Below are positions 55,818-64,000 of a stretch of DNA of 64,000 nucleotides, piece after piece (the first letter of the stretch is position 1; every line of letters starts with the position of its first letter). The translations under genes were made by a program, and so were the position numbers. The notes under the pieces are model-generated. The model searched no databases, had not been told where the DNA came from, and saw only the letters and a program-made list of their open reading frames with translations. Source of the DNA: Dyadobacter diqingensis (lineage in GTDB: Bacteria > Bacteroidota > Bacteroidia > Cytophagales > Spirosomataceae); the NCBI RefSeq assembly GCF_024220585.1, contig NZ_JAMXKF010000006.1, positions 251,751 to 315,750 of the forward strand, read 5' to 3'.

Positions 55818-58800
55818 TTAAAAACGGATGGTTGCTCCCGCCATAAAGGTTGATACGATCGGGTATGCATAACTTCCCGACTCAGGATCGAGGTATTTAG
55901 GAAACTTGCTGAGTGAAAACACATCGTTGGCTGATGCATAAAAACGTAGTGTCTGCACGCCGATCCGTTTCATCAGATCCTGTTTGAGGGTATAACCCAG
56001 CGTGATATTTTTCAGACGGAAATACCCTCCGTGAATCAGCCAGTAATCCGACAGCGTATAATTAGCACTGTTCGAGTTGCGGGAAAGTCGTGGATAAGTG
56101 GCTGCAATATTTTGCTGCGCGGTATTATTCACACTCCAGAACTTGCCTTTCATATCCGCCGGCATATTGCCAAAAGCCTCGGCAAAGGGCTGGATCACCT
56201 CACTGCTCAGGCGGGAACGTTTTTTACCGACTCCCTGAAAAGTGATCCCAAAATCAAAACCGGCATAATCTGCACGCAGGTTTCCTCCGTACAAATAACG
56301 TGGCAATGCACCACCCAGTAGCACTTTATCGTCGGTTGTGATCTTTCCGTCCTTATTCACATCCACATAACGCACGTCTCCCGGTTTTGTCGTGACGTTT
56401 AAAACGGGAGCGCCCGTGATCTCGTCCTGCGTCTGAAAAAGACCGTTGGACAAATAACCAAACCACTCATTGTACTCGCTGCCATTCCGGATGATCTGGT
56501 CGCCGCGGAATTCGGTTCCTTTTAAATCGCCCACCGTCGATTTTGCATCCGATAAATTGGCTGCCAGCGAGTATCCGAACTTATTGATCCGGTCTTTCCA
56601 GGCCAGTTCAAGCTCCCAGCCCTTGACGTTCAGCGTACCCGCATTCTGATTGGGTTTGTCATAACCCATGTACAGCGGAATATCAAGCGGCAAAAGAATA
56701 TCGGTCGTAGTCTTTTTGTAGTAATCCGCACCCAGGATAAGCCGGTCGTTCAGGAAAGCGGCATCCAGACCAAAATCCGTGGTCCGACTCGTTTCCCAGG
56801 TAATGTTTTTCACGGCATAAACCTGCTGGCCGCCACCGGTCAACGGAACTACACTGCCATTCTGGTAAAACAGCGCCGTTGAAAAATCGATGGTCGCCAT
56901 GTATGGATAGTAAGCCGGGTTGCCATCCTTGTCCAGCAAACGTTCATTACCCGCTTCACCCCACGACCCTCTTACTTTCAGGAAAGAAAGCCAGGAAACA
57001 TTTTTCATGAAATTTTCTTCCGAAACTGTCCAGCCAGCCGAAACAGAAGGATAAACCGCTTTCCGGTAAGCGGACGCAAAACGGGACGATAGATCGGAGC
57101 GAAGATTTCCCTGAACAAAATATTTACTCTTGTAATTATATTGTAGTCGTCCGAAAAACGAATGCAAACCCGATTCATTGGCCCCGCCAGAGTTATCCCT
57201 GAGCTCGGTAGAACCGGAATTAAGATAAGGAAAATCAGTCAGCGCAAACCCGCTTCTGGATGCACCCAGCGTTTCCAGCGAGCGGTAATTTTCTTCATAC
57301 CCTGCCAGGATATCAAAGGAATGCACACCGTTGATTTCTTTTACATAATTCACCAGCGCCTGTCCGTTCATGCTCAGCGACTCGGATCTTCCTTCTATCA
57401 AAATCGTTCTGGCCTGGTTCACAACCGGACTTGGTTTTCCGTCAGCTGCTGTAAACCGGATCTGTCTGGAAAAATATTTACTCTTGTCGAGATCAAATAC
57501 CGGTGCTATAAGTGCCGTAAAAGTAAGTCCTTTAACGGGTTTGTAATTGAGCGATATACGTCCGCCGATCTGATTGGACAGGCTTTTGGTAAACCCACCC
57601 TGCCGCAGCTGAGCCAACGGATTCCGCCCGTCCTTACCAAGCGCTAGCCTGCCATCGGTATAAACATCGTCGTAAATCGGCGGCATAATCCGGGATTCGT
57701 AAATGGGATTAAAGCTGTTATCGGGCAGCTCGTTTGCATTTCCCTTATTGGTTGTTCTTTTGTAAAAAACATCCAGGTTAATCCCGATTTTATTGCTCAC
57801 CTGCAAATCGTTATTAATCCGGAACAGATAACGATTGTATGAACGGTTGTCATAAAACGCACCGGAATTGGTGTAGCCCAGCGAAGCTTTGGTTTTGATC
57901 TTATCCGTTCCCATGGTAAAAACCAGGTCGTGGCGCTGACGGGGCGCATTGCTTCGGGTGATCATCGATTTTTGCCAGTTGGTATTCGGAAAATTATCCG
58001 GATTGACGCGGTTGCTGTCCAGATAATTATCGATCAGTGCTTTGGCGAAAGGCCCGGTGCTGGCACCGTCATTGGTAGCCTGCTCATTGAAATAACGCAT
58101 ATAATCCTGCACACCCACATAATCAGGCGTAGCAGTTGCCCGCTGCACACCATATTCATAAGTATATTCAAGACTGCCCTGTCCGGCTTTGGCGCGTTTG
58201 GTCGTTACCAGGATAACCCCGGCAGCACCTCTGGAACCATAAATAGCGGCAGAAGCAGCATCTTTCAAAACAGTAATACTCTCCACATCACCGGCATTCA
58301 CGTTATCAATACTGCTGACGGGCACGCCATCGACGATCACAAGGGGACTGTTGGTCCCGATCGTCGTAATACCACGAATGAGAATACTGGATCCGGCTCC
58401 GGGCGCACCACCGTTCCGGGTCACCGAAACCCCGGCAATACTTCCCTGCAAAGCCTCCGAAATCTGAACGGTTTGACGGCCGGCAACATCCTTCGAACCG
58501 ATCGTAGAAATCGCACCGGTGAGATCTTTCTTTTTCTGCGTTCCATAACCAACCACCACAACTTCCGATAAAGCGTTATCTTCGGGAGTCATTACCACAT
58601 CCAGCCTGGATTGCGCTGCCAGTGTGATTTCCTGACTACGGTAACCTACAAACGAAAAGGTAAGGATAACCGGGTTCTGGTCAGAAACAGGCAGGTGATA
58701 TTGTCCGTTCACATCAGTAACCGTGCCTCGCTGAGTACCTTTGATGACGATACTGACACCGGGCAGGTCTTTCAGTTTTTCGTCAGTAATCTTGCCACTG

Positions 58801-58877
58801 ATCTCCCTGGTTTGTGCCATAAGTGGACAGAGCCAGCTAAGAAACATAACACAGGATAGTAGAATTTTTTGTCGCAT
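55818..58877 (-). CDS. SusC/RagA-type TonB-linked transporter of the pectin-type PUL
   Basis: From ATG 58877 the product is 1019 residues with a signal peptide (MRQKILLSCVMFLSWLCPLM-AQ); a longer open frame to 58964 would bury it. A CarboxypepD_reg-like domain (about 24-105), the VVVVGYGTQKKKDLTGAI motif, the plug with AGSSILIRGITTIGTNSPLV, AAIYGSRGAAGVILVTTKR and a barrel ending in GATIRF follow. It heads the susC-susD-unknown gene operon and is divergent from the membrane regulator at 59058, with 180 bases between starts. Confidence 0.95.
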   Translation of the reverse strand: MRQKILLSCVMFLSWLCPLMAQTREISGKITDEKLKDLPGVSIVIKGTQRGTVTDVNGQYHLPVSDQNPVILTFSFVGYRSQEITLAAQSRLDVVMTPEDNALSEVVVVGYGTQKKKDLTGAISTIGSKDVAGRQTVQISEALQGSIAGVSVTRNGGAPGAGSSILIRGITTIGTNSPLVIVDGVPVSSIDNVNAGDVESITVLKDAASAAIYGSRGAAGVILVTTKRAKAGQGSLEYTYEYGVQRATATPDYVGVQDYMRYFNEQATNDGASTGPFAKALIDNYLDSNRVNPDNFPNTNWQKSMITRSNAPRQRHDLVFTMGTDKIKTKASLGYTNSGAFYDNRSYNRYLFRINNDLQVSNKIGINLDVFYKRTTNKGNANELPDNSFNPIYESRIMPPIYDDVYTDGRLALGKDGRNPLAQLRQGGFTKSLSNQIGGRISLNYKPVKGLTFTALIAPVFDLDKSKYFSRQIRFTAADGKPSPVVNQARTILIEGRSESLSMNGQALVNYVKEINGVHSFDILAGYEENYRSLETLGASRSGFALTDFPYLNSGSTELRDNSGGANESGLHSFFGRLQYNYKSKYFVQGNLRSDLSSRFASAYRKAVYPSVSAGWTVSEENFMKNVSWLSFLKVRGSWGEAGNERLLDKDGNPAYYPYMATIDFSTALFYQNGSVVPLTGGGQQVYAVKNITWETSRTTDFGLDAAFLNDRLILGADYYKKTTTDILLPLDIPLYMGYDKPNQNAGTLNVKGWELELAWKDRINKFGYSLAANLSDAKSTVGDLKGTEFRGDQIIRNGSEYNEWFGYLSNGLFQTQDEITGAPVLNVTTKPGDVRYVDVNKDGKITTDDKVLLGGALPRYLYGGNLRADYAGFDFGITFQGVGKKRSRLSSEVIQPFAEAFGNMPADMKGKFWSVNNTAQQNIAATYPRLSRNSNSANYTLSDYWLIHGGYFRLKNITLGYTLKQDLMKRIGVQTLRFYASANDVFSLSKFPKYLDPESGSYAYPIVSTFMAGATIRF

Positions 58878-59057
58878 ATTTTTTAGATATTTAAGGTTTG
58901 GTCCCCAATCAGGTCTCTGATCAGACAGAAATAAATTTTGTTTTGCAAATATAATTTTGCACAATAAGAAGAGAACCTAAATTGATTGACCAACCTTTTA
59001 TACAAAATTATGGACAACCCAAATCATTAATAAACAGCATATTACAGTATCTTAATC

Positions 59058-60392
59058 ATGGAGAATGGACAAGGCCAGGCGAGCTATTTAGACAACCTCG
59101 ACCACGGATGTCAGCTGATCAGTGAAATTTATGGCAAGCAGGATATTGCCACATGGACAAATAGCGACTACATAAAGCTTAGCAATATCCTTTATAAAAA
59201 AACAAGTGTACAAATCAGCCCGAATACCCTTAAACGAATATTTGGAAAAATTAAAACCGACGCGCGTTATTATCCACAGAAAGCCACCCGCGATGCGCTT
59301 GCGATTTACATCGGTTTTAAAGATTGGGATCATTTCACAAATTCCCAACCGTTACCCGTCGCTGACAGCCTGCTAATAACTCCGACCCGCGAATTGCCGT
59401 TAACAATAGATGAGCCTATTTATCCGGCAAAAAATAAAGCGAAAAAAGGATGGAAAAAAGGGATATTCTGGGGTATCGCCATTTTCCTGGCGGGACTATT
59501 TATTTTTTTACTGCGTGAAAAAATCTTCCCTTCCAAGGCAGAACAGGTTAGCCTGATTTGTAAAAACCCGGTGGGAGAAAACCCCCATTCTGCTGTTTTT
59601 GTTTTACGAGGCATCAGCCGGAACGACGGTGAGTCTACTCCCTACGTTATTGAATTTGGCGATGGAAAGAAAATGACTACAAATGGTACAGACAGCCTGT
59701 TTTCGCATTACTATGAGCAACCGGGCAGGTACTTTGCTGTATTAAAACGCCTTGATCAGGTACTTGGTACGGCGACCGTATATCTGAAAACGAACGGATG
59801 GACGGCTACCGCGCACATGATGTATGATACCACAAGGGTTTATCCGATTGACTTTCCCGATCTTTTCAAAGGAAGCAGGTATAGCCTCAGTGCAACCGAA
59901 GTTGCCCAGGCTGGTGTGGATACGAGCCGTACTTTTTTAGTCGATTTTGATAACAGCCACATCACCAACATTGACGGAGATAATTTCGAATTTTCTACCA
60001 GAGTCGCCACCTCGCATGACCGTCCGGGCGTGCGGTGCTCGCAGGTGCGGGTTATTTTGCATGGCGAATCTTCGAGCCACCTGATCACGGTCATGAAACC
60101 AGGCTGTCTGCACTGGACGACCGCTCATTTTTCAGAGATCAAAAAACAGGGCAAGGTTGATAATCTCGATTTCCTGGGTGCCGATTTCAGCAAGGGCGGA
60201 ACGATCGGCTTAAAAGTGGTTAACAAACATGCTGTGTTGTATCTGAACGACAAGAAGGTGTTCAGCATCCATTACAAGCAACCGCTGAAACAGATCTATG
60301 GCGTGGAGATCACCTTCGCCGGTATCGGCACTGTTTACTCTGTCAGCCTGAAAGATATTAAAACCGGGAAAAAATTTGATGGGAATTTCTGA
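59058..60392 (+). CDS. Membrane one-component regulator with PKD-like and lectin-like sensor domains
   Basis: The 444-residue protein has an N-terminal cytoplasmic DNA-binding-like region (about 20-95, IKLSNILYKKTSVQISPNTL, LKRIFGKIKTDARYYPQKAT, RDALAIYIGFKDWDHF) in which 'NTLKRIFGK' recurs in many Bacteroidota regulators. One membrane helix (about 134-152) follows, then a PKD-like domain (about 175-245, YVIEFGDGKKMTTNG) and a C-terminal LamG/GH16-like jelly roll (about 265-440, FEFSTRVATSHDRPG, HAVLYLNDKKVFSIHY). It is divergent from susC, which fits a glycan sensor acting on this PUL. Both the wHTH role and ligand are inferred. Confidence 0.75.
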   Translation: MENGQGQASYLDNLDHGCQLISEIYGKQDIATWTNSDYIKLSNILYKKTSVQISPNTLKRIFGKIKTDARYYPQKATRDALAIYIGFKDWDHFTNSQPLPVADSLLITPTRELPLTIDEPIYPAKNKAKKGWKKGIFWGIAIFLAGLFIFLLREKIFPSKAEQVSLICKNPVGENPHSAVFVLRGISRNDGESTPYVIEFGDGKKMTTNGTDSLFSHYYEQPGRYFAVLKRLDQVLGTATVYLKTNGWTATAHMMYDTTRVYPIDFPDLFKGSRYSLSATEVAQAGVDTSRTFLVDFDNSHITNIDGDNFEFSTRVATSHDRPGVRCSQVRVILHGESSSHLITVMKPGCLHWTTAHFSEIKKQGKVDNLDFLGADFSKGGTIGLKVVNKHAVLYLNDKKVFSIHYKQPLKQIYGVEITFAGIGTVYSVSLKDIKTGKKFDGNF

Positions 60393-60421
60393 AAGCCCGG
60401 ATCGATTTCTCCAAAATTATT

Positions 60422-60457
60422 ATAGCCGGACAAGGTAATTTAAACCCGGCCGGCTAT
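60422..60457. terminator. Hairpin between convergent genes
   Basis: ATAGCCGG (60422-60429) and CCGGCTAT (60450-60457) form a perfect 8 bp stem with a 20-base loop between the ends of two convergent genes. There is no T-run, so termination is only suggested. Confidence 0.4.
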
Positions 60458-60495
60458 GATGTATTTATCAGTAAAAATAATTCTTTCAATAAACA

Positions 60496-61491
60496 CTAAT
60501 GAACAGGATTCCAAGTACCTGTGCCCGAAAAAACAGCCGCAATCGTATACCCCGCAGCGTCTTTTGCCGAGAGTTGTTTGGACCATATAACCCGATCTTT
60601 TTTGGCTCCGCCCGGCCCTTTACTACCATATTCCGCATATATCACGGTTTTCTCATTTTCAGAATTTCCCCAGTTGTCCCAGGCAACCGGTAAAATATGG
60701 TTTCCCATTTCCGTACGAATAAAAATCGTCCGTGCATTGGGACGCCAAGGGCGACCAAGATAAACTTTCGTGGCTTCCGGCGCCGCGATCAGTTTGCAAT
60801 CAAAGAATACGAAGCCATATTTTTGATAACCGGGCGTCGCAGCGGCCGTAATAAAGGAATCTGACAAACTTTTGATCGTACAGGACTGAAAAACAGAAAC
60901 GGATTTACCAAAAATAAAATCGGTGGTGCCTTCGATGTAACAGTTTTCATAATACTGTCTGCTACCTTCGGCGGCCGCATATAACGTATCCTGATTGCCG
61001 AGTAACCGGCAGTTTTTACAAATAAACCGGTCCGCTTCCACATGCAGGGCAACTGCTTGCCCTACCCTCCCGGCGGTGTTACGGATCGTAAGATTTTCCA
61101 GAATAATATCCGGTGCATCCACCAAAACCGTGTAAGAATTGTAGGTGCTGTATTTATCCCGCCCCAGTGCGTCCCTGCCTCCCGGAAATGGTTTCCCAGA
61201 AAAATCGTCGCCTGTAATAACCACGCCGTCCTGGCTTTCCCCGATGATATGAATATTAGGTTTATGAGACGGAATGATCAGTTTTTCATTGTAAACCCCG
61301 TCTTTTACATGCAAAGTAACCCGCACCTGAGAATGATCCCGGAAGGCATTGACTGCCTCCTGAATCGTTTTGTAATCCCCGCTCCCATCCTGTGCAACGG
61401 TGAAAGACGATGGGTACACAGGAGGTTTCTGAGCCAGCGCAGTAAATGACAGCAGCATCAGGATGATTAGCAAAACTTTGTTTTCTTTCAT
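60496..61491 (-). CDS. Pectinesterase (carbohydrate esterase family 8)
   Basis: The 331-residue enzyme has a signal peptide (MKENKVLLIILMLLSFTALA) and a right-handed beta-helix. The CE8 signatures are complete: GNQDTLY with Asp168, GTTDFIFG with Asp191, and LGRPWRP with Arg247. It removes methyl esters from homogalacturonan, exposing it to lyases or hydrolases. It is the last gene of a tight operon (GH43, acetylesterase-like, pectinesterase) with only six bases between it and the upstream gene. It is the best evidence that this PUL targets pectin. Confidence 0.94.
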   Translation of the reverse strand: MKENKVLLIILMLLSFTALAQKPPVYPSSFTVAQDGSGDYKTIQEAVNAFRDHSQVRVTLHVKDGVYNEKLIIPSHKPNIHIIGESQDGVVITGDDFSGKPFPGGRDALGRDKYSTYNSYTVLVDAPDIILENLTIRNTAGRVGQAVALHVEADRFICKNCRLLGNQDTLYAAAEGSRQYYENCYIEGTTDFIFGKSVSVFQSCTIKSLSDSFITAAATPGYQKYGFVFFDCKLIAAPEATKVYLGRPWRPNARTIFIRTEMGNHILPVAWDNWGNSENEKTVIYAEYGSKGPGGAKKDRVIWSKQLSAKDAAGYTIAAVFSGTGTWNPVH

Positions 61492-61497
61492 AACAGC

Positions 61498-62475
61498 TTA
61501 TTTCTTTGGATAAAAAACCCGATTTAAAAAGTCATCGATATAGTGCAGCGTCGGTTTGAACCAGGGATCGAAAAACATAAAAGTGTGAGGCGCATCCGAA
61601 AAAGTGTGCACTTCCGAATAAATCCCGAATTGGTTCAGCTTACGGATCATGTCGTCGCGCCCGGCGTGCATGCGCGCAACCGAACTATTGATAAAAAGAA
61701 TGGGCGGTGTGTTTTTGCCCGCATGATTCAATGCGGCGGCTTCATGCCACCGTTCCGGTTTTTCTGTTTTTGAATACCCAAACCAATAAGTCGCAGCCGA
61801 AATCGAGCGGGAGTCGTCACCTTCACCAGATTCGGGATGAATAAAAGCCAGCGTTCCATCGATATCAATAATGGCCTGCACCCGACTTGAAAATTTTGGA
61901 GTTCTCTCTTCATAAAGTTTGGAATCATTGGTAGTACCAATCAAAGCGGCGAGCTGGCCGCCGGCAGAAAAACCCAAAATTGCAATTTTCGCCGTATCGA
62001 TGCCATAAGTTTCCGCATTGGCGCGAAGCCACCGAATGGCCGTTTTCAAATCCAACACGGCCGCCGGATAAAGCGCCTGCGTGGAAAGTCTGTAATCAGC
62101 CGTAGCGGTCACAAATCCCTTTGCAGCCAACTGGCGGGCGAGGGTATTGTTATGTGAGCGATTGCCAGAACGCCATCCTCCGCCGTGCACCATGAGCACT
62201 GCGGGTAGCTTGGTTTTCGCCTTTTGTGCAGGACTGTAAATGTCAAGATATAAATTCTTTTCACCCGGTTTATCAAATACCACATTCCTTTGCACGGTCA
62301 CGTTCTCCGGCATGGTCGAGTCTGCAATCACGATTTCCGGGTGATTTTTTTTCTCATGATGATAAGCGCTACGGAGCGTAAAACTTGTATCGGGTACACC
62401 CGTTGGCACAATCTGTGCCCAACAACCGGTTACCGTTGTAAGAATCAAAATGGATATCAGCGCTACTTTATTCAT
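61498..62475 (-). CDS. Alpha/beta hydrolase, probable acetylesterase
   Basis: The 325-residue protein has a signal with a lipobox-like end (TTVTGC, Cys18), an oxyanion motif HGGGW (97-101), the nucleophile Ser170 in GFSAGG, and a catalytic His in SDAPHTFMFFD. It belongs to the BD-FAE/esterase-lipase group often found in pectin and xylan loci, where members remove acetyl or feruloyl groups from plant glycans. Between a GH43 and a pectinesterase gene, a pectin acetylesterase role is plausible but not proven. Confidence 0.85.
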   Translation of the reverse strand: MNKVALISILILTTVTGCWAQIVPTGVPDTSFTLRSAYHHEKKNHPEIVIADSTMPENVTVQRNVVFDKPGEKNLYLDIYSPAQKAKTKLPAVLMVHGGGWRSGNRSHNNTLARQLAAKGFVTATADYRLSTQALYPAAVLDLKTAIRWLRANAETYGIDTAKIAILGFSAGGQLAALIGTTNDSKLYEERTPKFSSRVQAIIDIDGTLAFIHPESGEGDDSRSISAATYWFGYSKTEKPERWHEAAALNHAGKNTPPILFINSSVARMHAGRDDMIRKLNQFGIYSEVHTFSDAPHTFMFFDPWFKPTLHYIDDFLNRVFYPKK

Positions 62476-62501
62476 GTTTGGTAATGTAAAAAGTAAAATA
62501 T

Positions 62502-64000
62502 TTATCGGACCGGATCCAGACTGAACCAGTCGAAATCGGCATAACCCGAGTCATTAGTCTGTGAATCCCGCGTACAAAATATACCTATTTTCGCCCCGAT
62601 CCACCGGCCGACTTCTGCATGAAAAACATCTCCGGCGGCCGTATAATCCTTCCCATTCCTGCTGAAACTGAACTGACAAAGACCGCCTTTTCTAACCTGA
62701 ACTTTTAAATATACTTCCTCGCCTGACTTAAACCTGCCAAGTACCTTTTCCTTCTCCGGTTTCCCTTCAAAAGCATTCTTACAAACAGCCTGAACAAGCG
62801 CAAGTCCCTCCTTATCACTTTTCAAAAATAACCCGGCATAACTCTGTCCCATGATCACCATCCCGGTTTTCTCATTTTCCAGTTTGGCATTGGGTGTAAA
62901 AACGAGTTTGGTAGTCGCCTCAAATTCTTCCGCTGGAAATTTCTGTAATAAAACATTGGGCGTGCTCCACAAATTTTTAGCTTCTTCTTCCGCTTTGTAG
63001 GAATATAATCTAAGAAAACCCTGCGCGCTTGTGGTAAACCAGGTTCCTTTTGGATTTGCCTGCCACTGCCACTGTTTTCTCAAAGCCAGACTGTTGAACG
63101 CATCCGATTCCGGCGGGGTTGCCAACGGATATGTTTTACCAACATTGGGTTTCTTATAAGTCAGTACAGGCTCACCTTTGCCATCCCCGTCGGGATCCAG
63201 ACCGATTACCGGCCAGTCGTTAACCCATTTCATAGGCTGCAAATGCACAACCCGGCCATATTCGTTTTTGTCCTGAAAATGAATAAACCAGTCTTCCGAT
63301 TTTCCATTCACCGGCTTCGTATCGACCCAGGCGCCCTGGTGCGGCCCGTTAATGACCGATTTCCCCTGATCCATAACCACTCGTCGCTCGTAAGGACCAT
63401 ATACATTTTTCGAGCGCAGCACCAATTGCCAGCCCGTAGACACACCTCCGGCGGGTGCAAAAATGTAATAGTAACCATTTCTCTTGTAAAACTTGGGACC
63501 TTCAACGGTGGCATCACTTAGGTGTCCGTCGTAAACAATCACGCCCTCATCGACCACCTGATCGGCGCTGGCATTCAGTTTTTTTACAGTAATAATGCTC
63601 TTGATTCCGGCACGGCTTCCTGCCCAGCCATGCACCAGATATGCCTTTCCGTCCGCATCCCAAAGCGGGCAGGGATCAATCAACCCTTTGCCGCCTTCCA
63701 CCAAAACAGGCTCACTCCATGGGCCCTGCGGATTTTTTGCTTTTATCAGATAAATACCAAAATCCGGATCCGGATAATAGATGTAAAATTCATTTTTGTA
63801 ATACCGGATAGCCGGCGCCCACACACCATTTCCATGCTGGTTTTTCTCGAAATGTGCGATCGGAACCTGACGTTTCAGCCCATGACCGATCAACGTCCAG
63901 TTGACCAGATCTTTCGAATGCAAAATGGGCAGACCGGGTACGGCATCAAAACTTGAAGCGGTCATGTAGTAATCTTCACCCACCCGGCATACGTCAGGAT
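62502..64000 (-). CDS. Glycoside hydrolase family 43, 5' end beyond the window
   Basis: The frame stays open to the window edge, reading PDVCRVGEDYYMTASSF; the codon for Val of VGEDY is a GTG but the start is further upstream. The five-bladed propeller shows the GH43 acids: Asp in (D)PDV near the edge (catalytic base), Asp in GLIDPCPLWD (pKa modulator), and Glu in ATVEGPKFYK (acid). A C-terminal beta-sandwich (about the last 190 residues, WQWQANPKGTWF) is the beta-xylosidase C2-type domain. Activity is probably arabinofuranosidase, xylosidase or galactosidase on pectin side chains. It is co-directional with the two esterase genes, 26 bases upstream of the first. Confidence 0.9.
   Translation of the reverse strand, partial: PDVCRVGEDYYMTASSFDAVPGLPILHSKDLVNWTLIGHGLKRQVPIAHFEKNQHGNGVWAPAIRYYKNEFYIYYPDPDFGIYLIKAKNPQGPWSEPVLVEGGKGLIDPCPLWDADGKAYLVHGWAGSRAGIKSIITVKKLNASADQVVDEGVIVYDGHLSDATVEGPKFYKRNGYYYIFAPAGGVSTGWQLVLRSKNVYGPYERRVVMDQGKSVINGPHQGAWVDTKPVNGKSEDWFIHFQDKNEYGRVVHLQPMKWVNDWPVIGLDPDGDGKGEPVLTYKKPNVGKTYPLATPPESDAFNSLALRKQWQWQANPKGTWFTTSAQGFLRLYSYKAEEEAKNLWSTPNVLLQKFPAEEFEATTKLVFTPNAKLENEKTGMVIMGQSYAGLFLKSDKEGLALVQAVCKNAFEGKPEKEKVLGRFKSGEEVYLKVQVRKGGLCQFSFSRNGKDYTAAGDVFHAEVGRWIGAKIGIFCTRDSQTNDSGYADFDWFSLDPVR

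Noticed and set aside
57930..58571. 213-codon plus-strand ORF
   Set aside because: Antisense to the second susC gene, with low-complexity composition and no signal or motif.
58948..59010. Several TAnnTTTG matches on both strands between the second susC and its regulator
   Set aside because: The stretch is very AT-rich, none has a -33 TTTG at 19-21 bases, and at least three overlap-like matches occur, so no single promoter can be chosen.

Overview
The window looks like a chromosomal piece of a Bacteroidota member, most likely a Cytophagales bacterium of the Dyadobacter/Spirosoma type. The genus is inferred from general gene content, not from a marker gene. Supporting signs are two SusC/SusD pairs, a TonB receptor with a DUF4249 lipoprotein, LytS/LytTR two-component pairs, a type IX secretion (T9SS) tail, membrane-anchored one-component regulators, and promoters of the TTTG-N19-TAnnTTTG kind. 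I saw no tRNA, rRNA, CRISPR array, transposase or phage gene.

Layout. 1-6.2 kb: the start of an ECF sigma factor, a LytS/LytTR pair, a secreted intradiol dioxygenase, and a second LytS/LytTR pair whose kinase and regulator genes are separated by two exported NlpE-like proteins. 6.4-9.8 kb: a TonB receptor and its DUF4249 partner. 9.8-11.6 kb: AT-rich DNA without a normal gene, but with a possible structured leader, a 28-codon ORF and a terminator. 11.6-18.1 kb: one giant T9SS-secreted multidomain protein broken by a single in-frame TAG. 18.2-27.5 kb: a starch utilisation locus (SusC, SusD, SusE, GH13 amylase) with a membrane AraC regulator that carries two starch-binding-like domains outside the membrane. 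27.9-30.8 kb: a GNAT acetyltransferase, an SDR oxidoreductase and an AraC regulator.

31-37.6 kb: a probable exopolysaccharide locus. A GH lipoprotein overlaps a 1223-residue processive glycosyltransferase that carries two degenerate glycosidase-like domains; a membrane-anchored, internally duplicated GH26 protein faces it tail to tail. 37.9-40.3 kb: a sodium/sugar symporter and a fructose-6-phosphate aldolase/transaldolase. 40.5-51.1 kb: the mutagenesis genes dnaE2, imuB and imuA plus a LexA-like XRE-S24 regulator. imuA is separated from imuB-dnaE2 by a 4.3 kb block of three accessory genes set between arrays of a 136-156 bp repeat made of four small palindromes. A 41 bp operator-like block is repeated upstream of both imu units.

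51.5-64 kb: a second, pectin-type polysaccharide utilisation locus (SusC, SusD, an unknown 825-residue exported protein, pectinesterase, acetylesterase-like hydrolase, GH43), with a membrane regulator divergent from susC that carries PKD-like and lectin-like domains. The strongest leads are the duplicated imu operator with its repeat-bounded block, the glycosyltransferase/pseudo-glycosidase fusion, the two unusual membrane sensor-regulators, and the NlpE-like pair inside a two-component operon.
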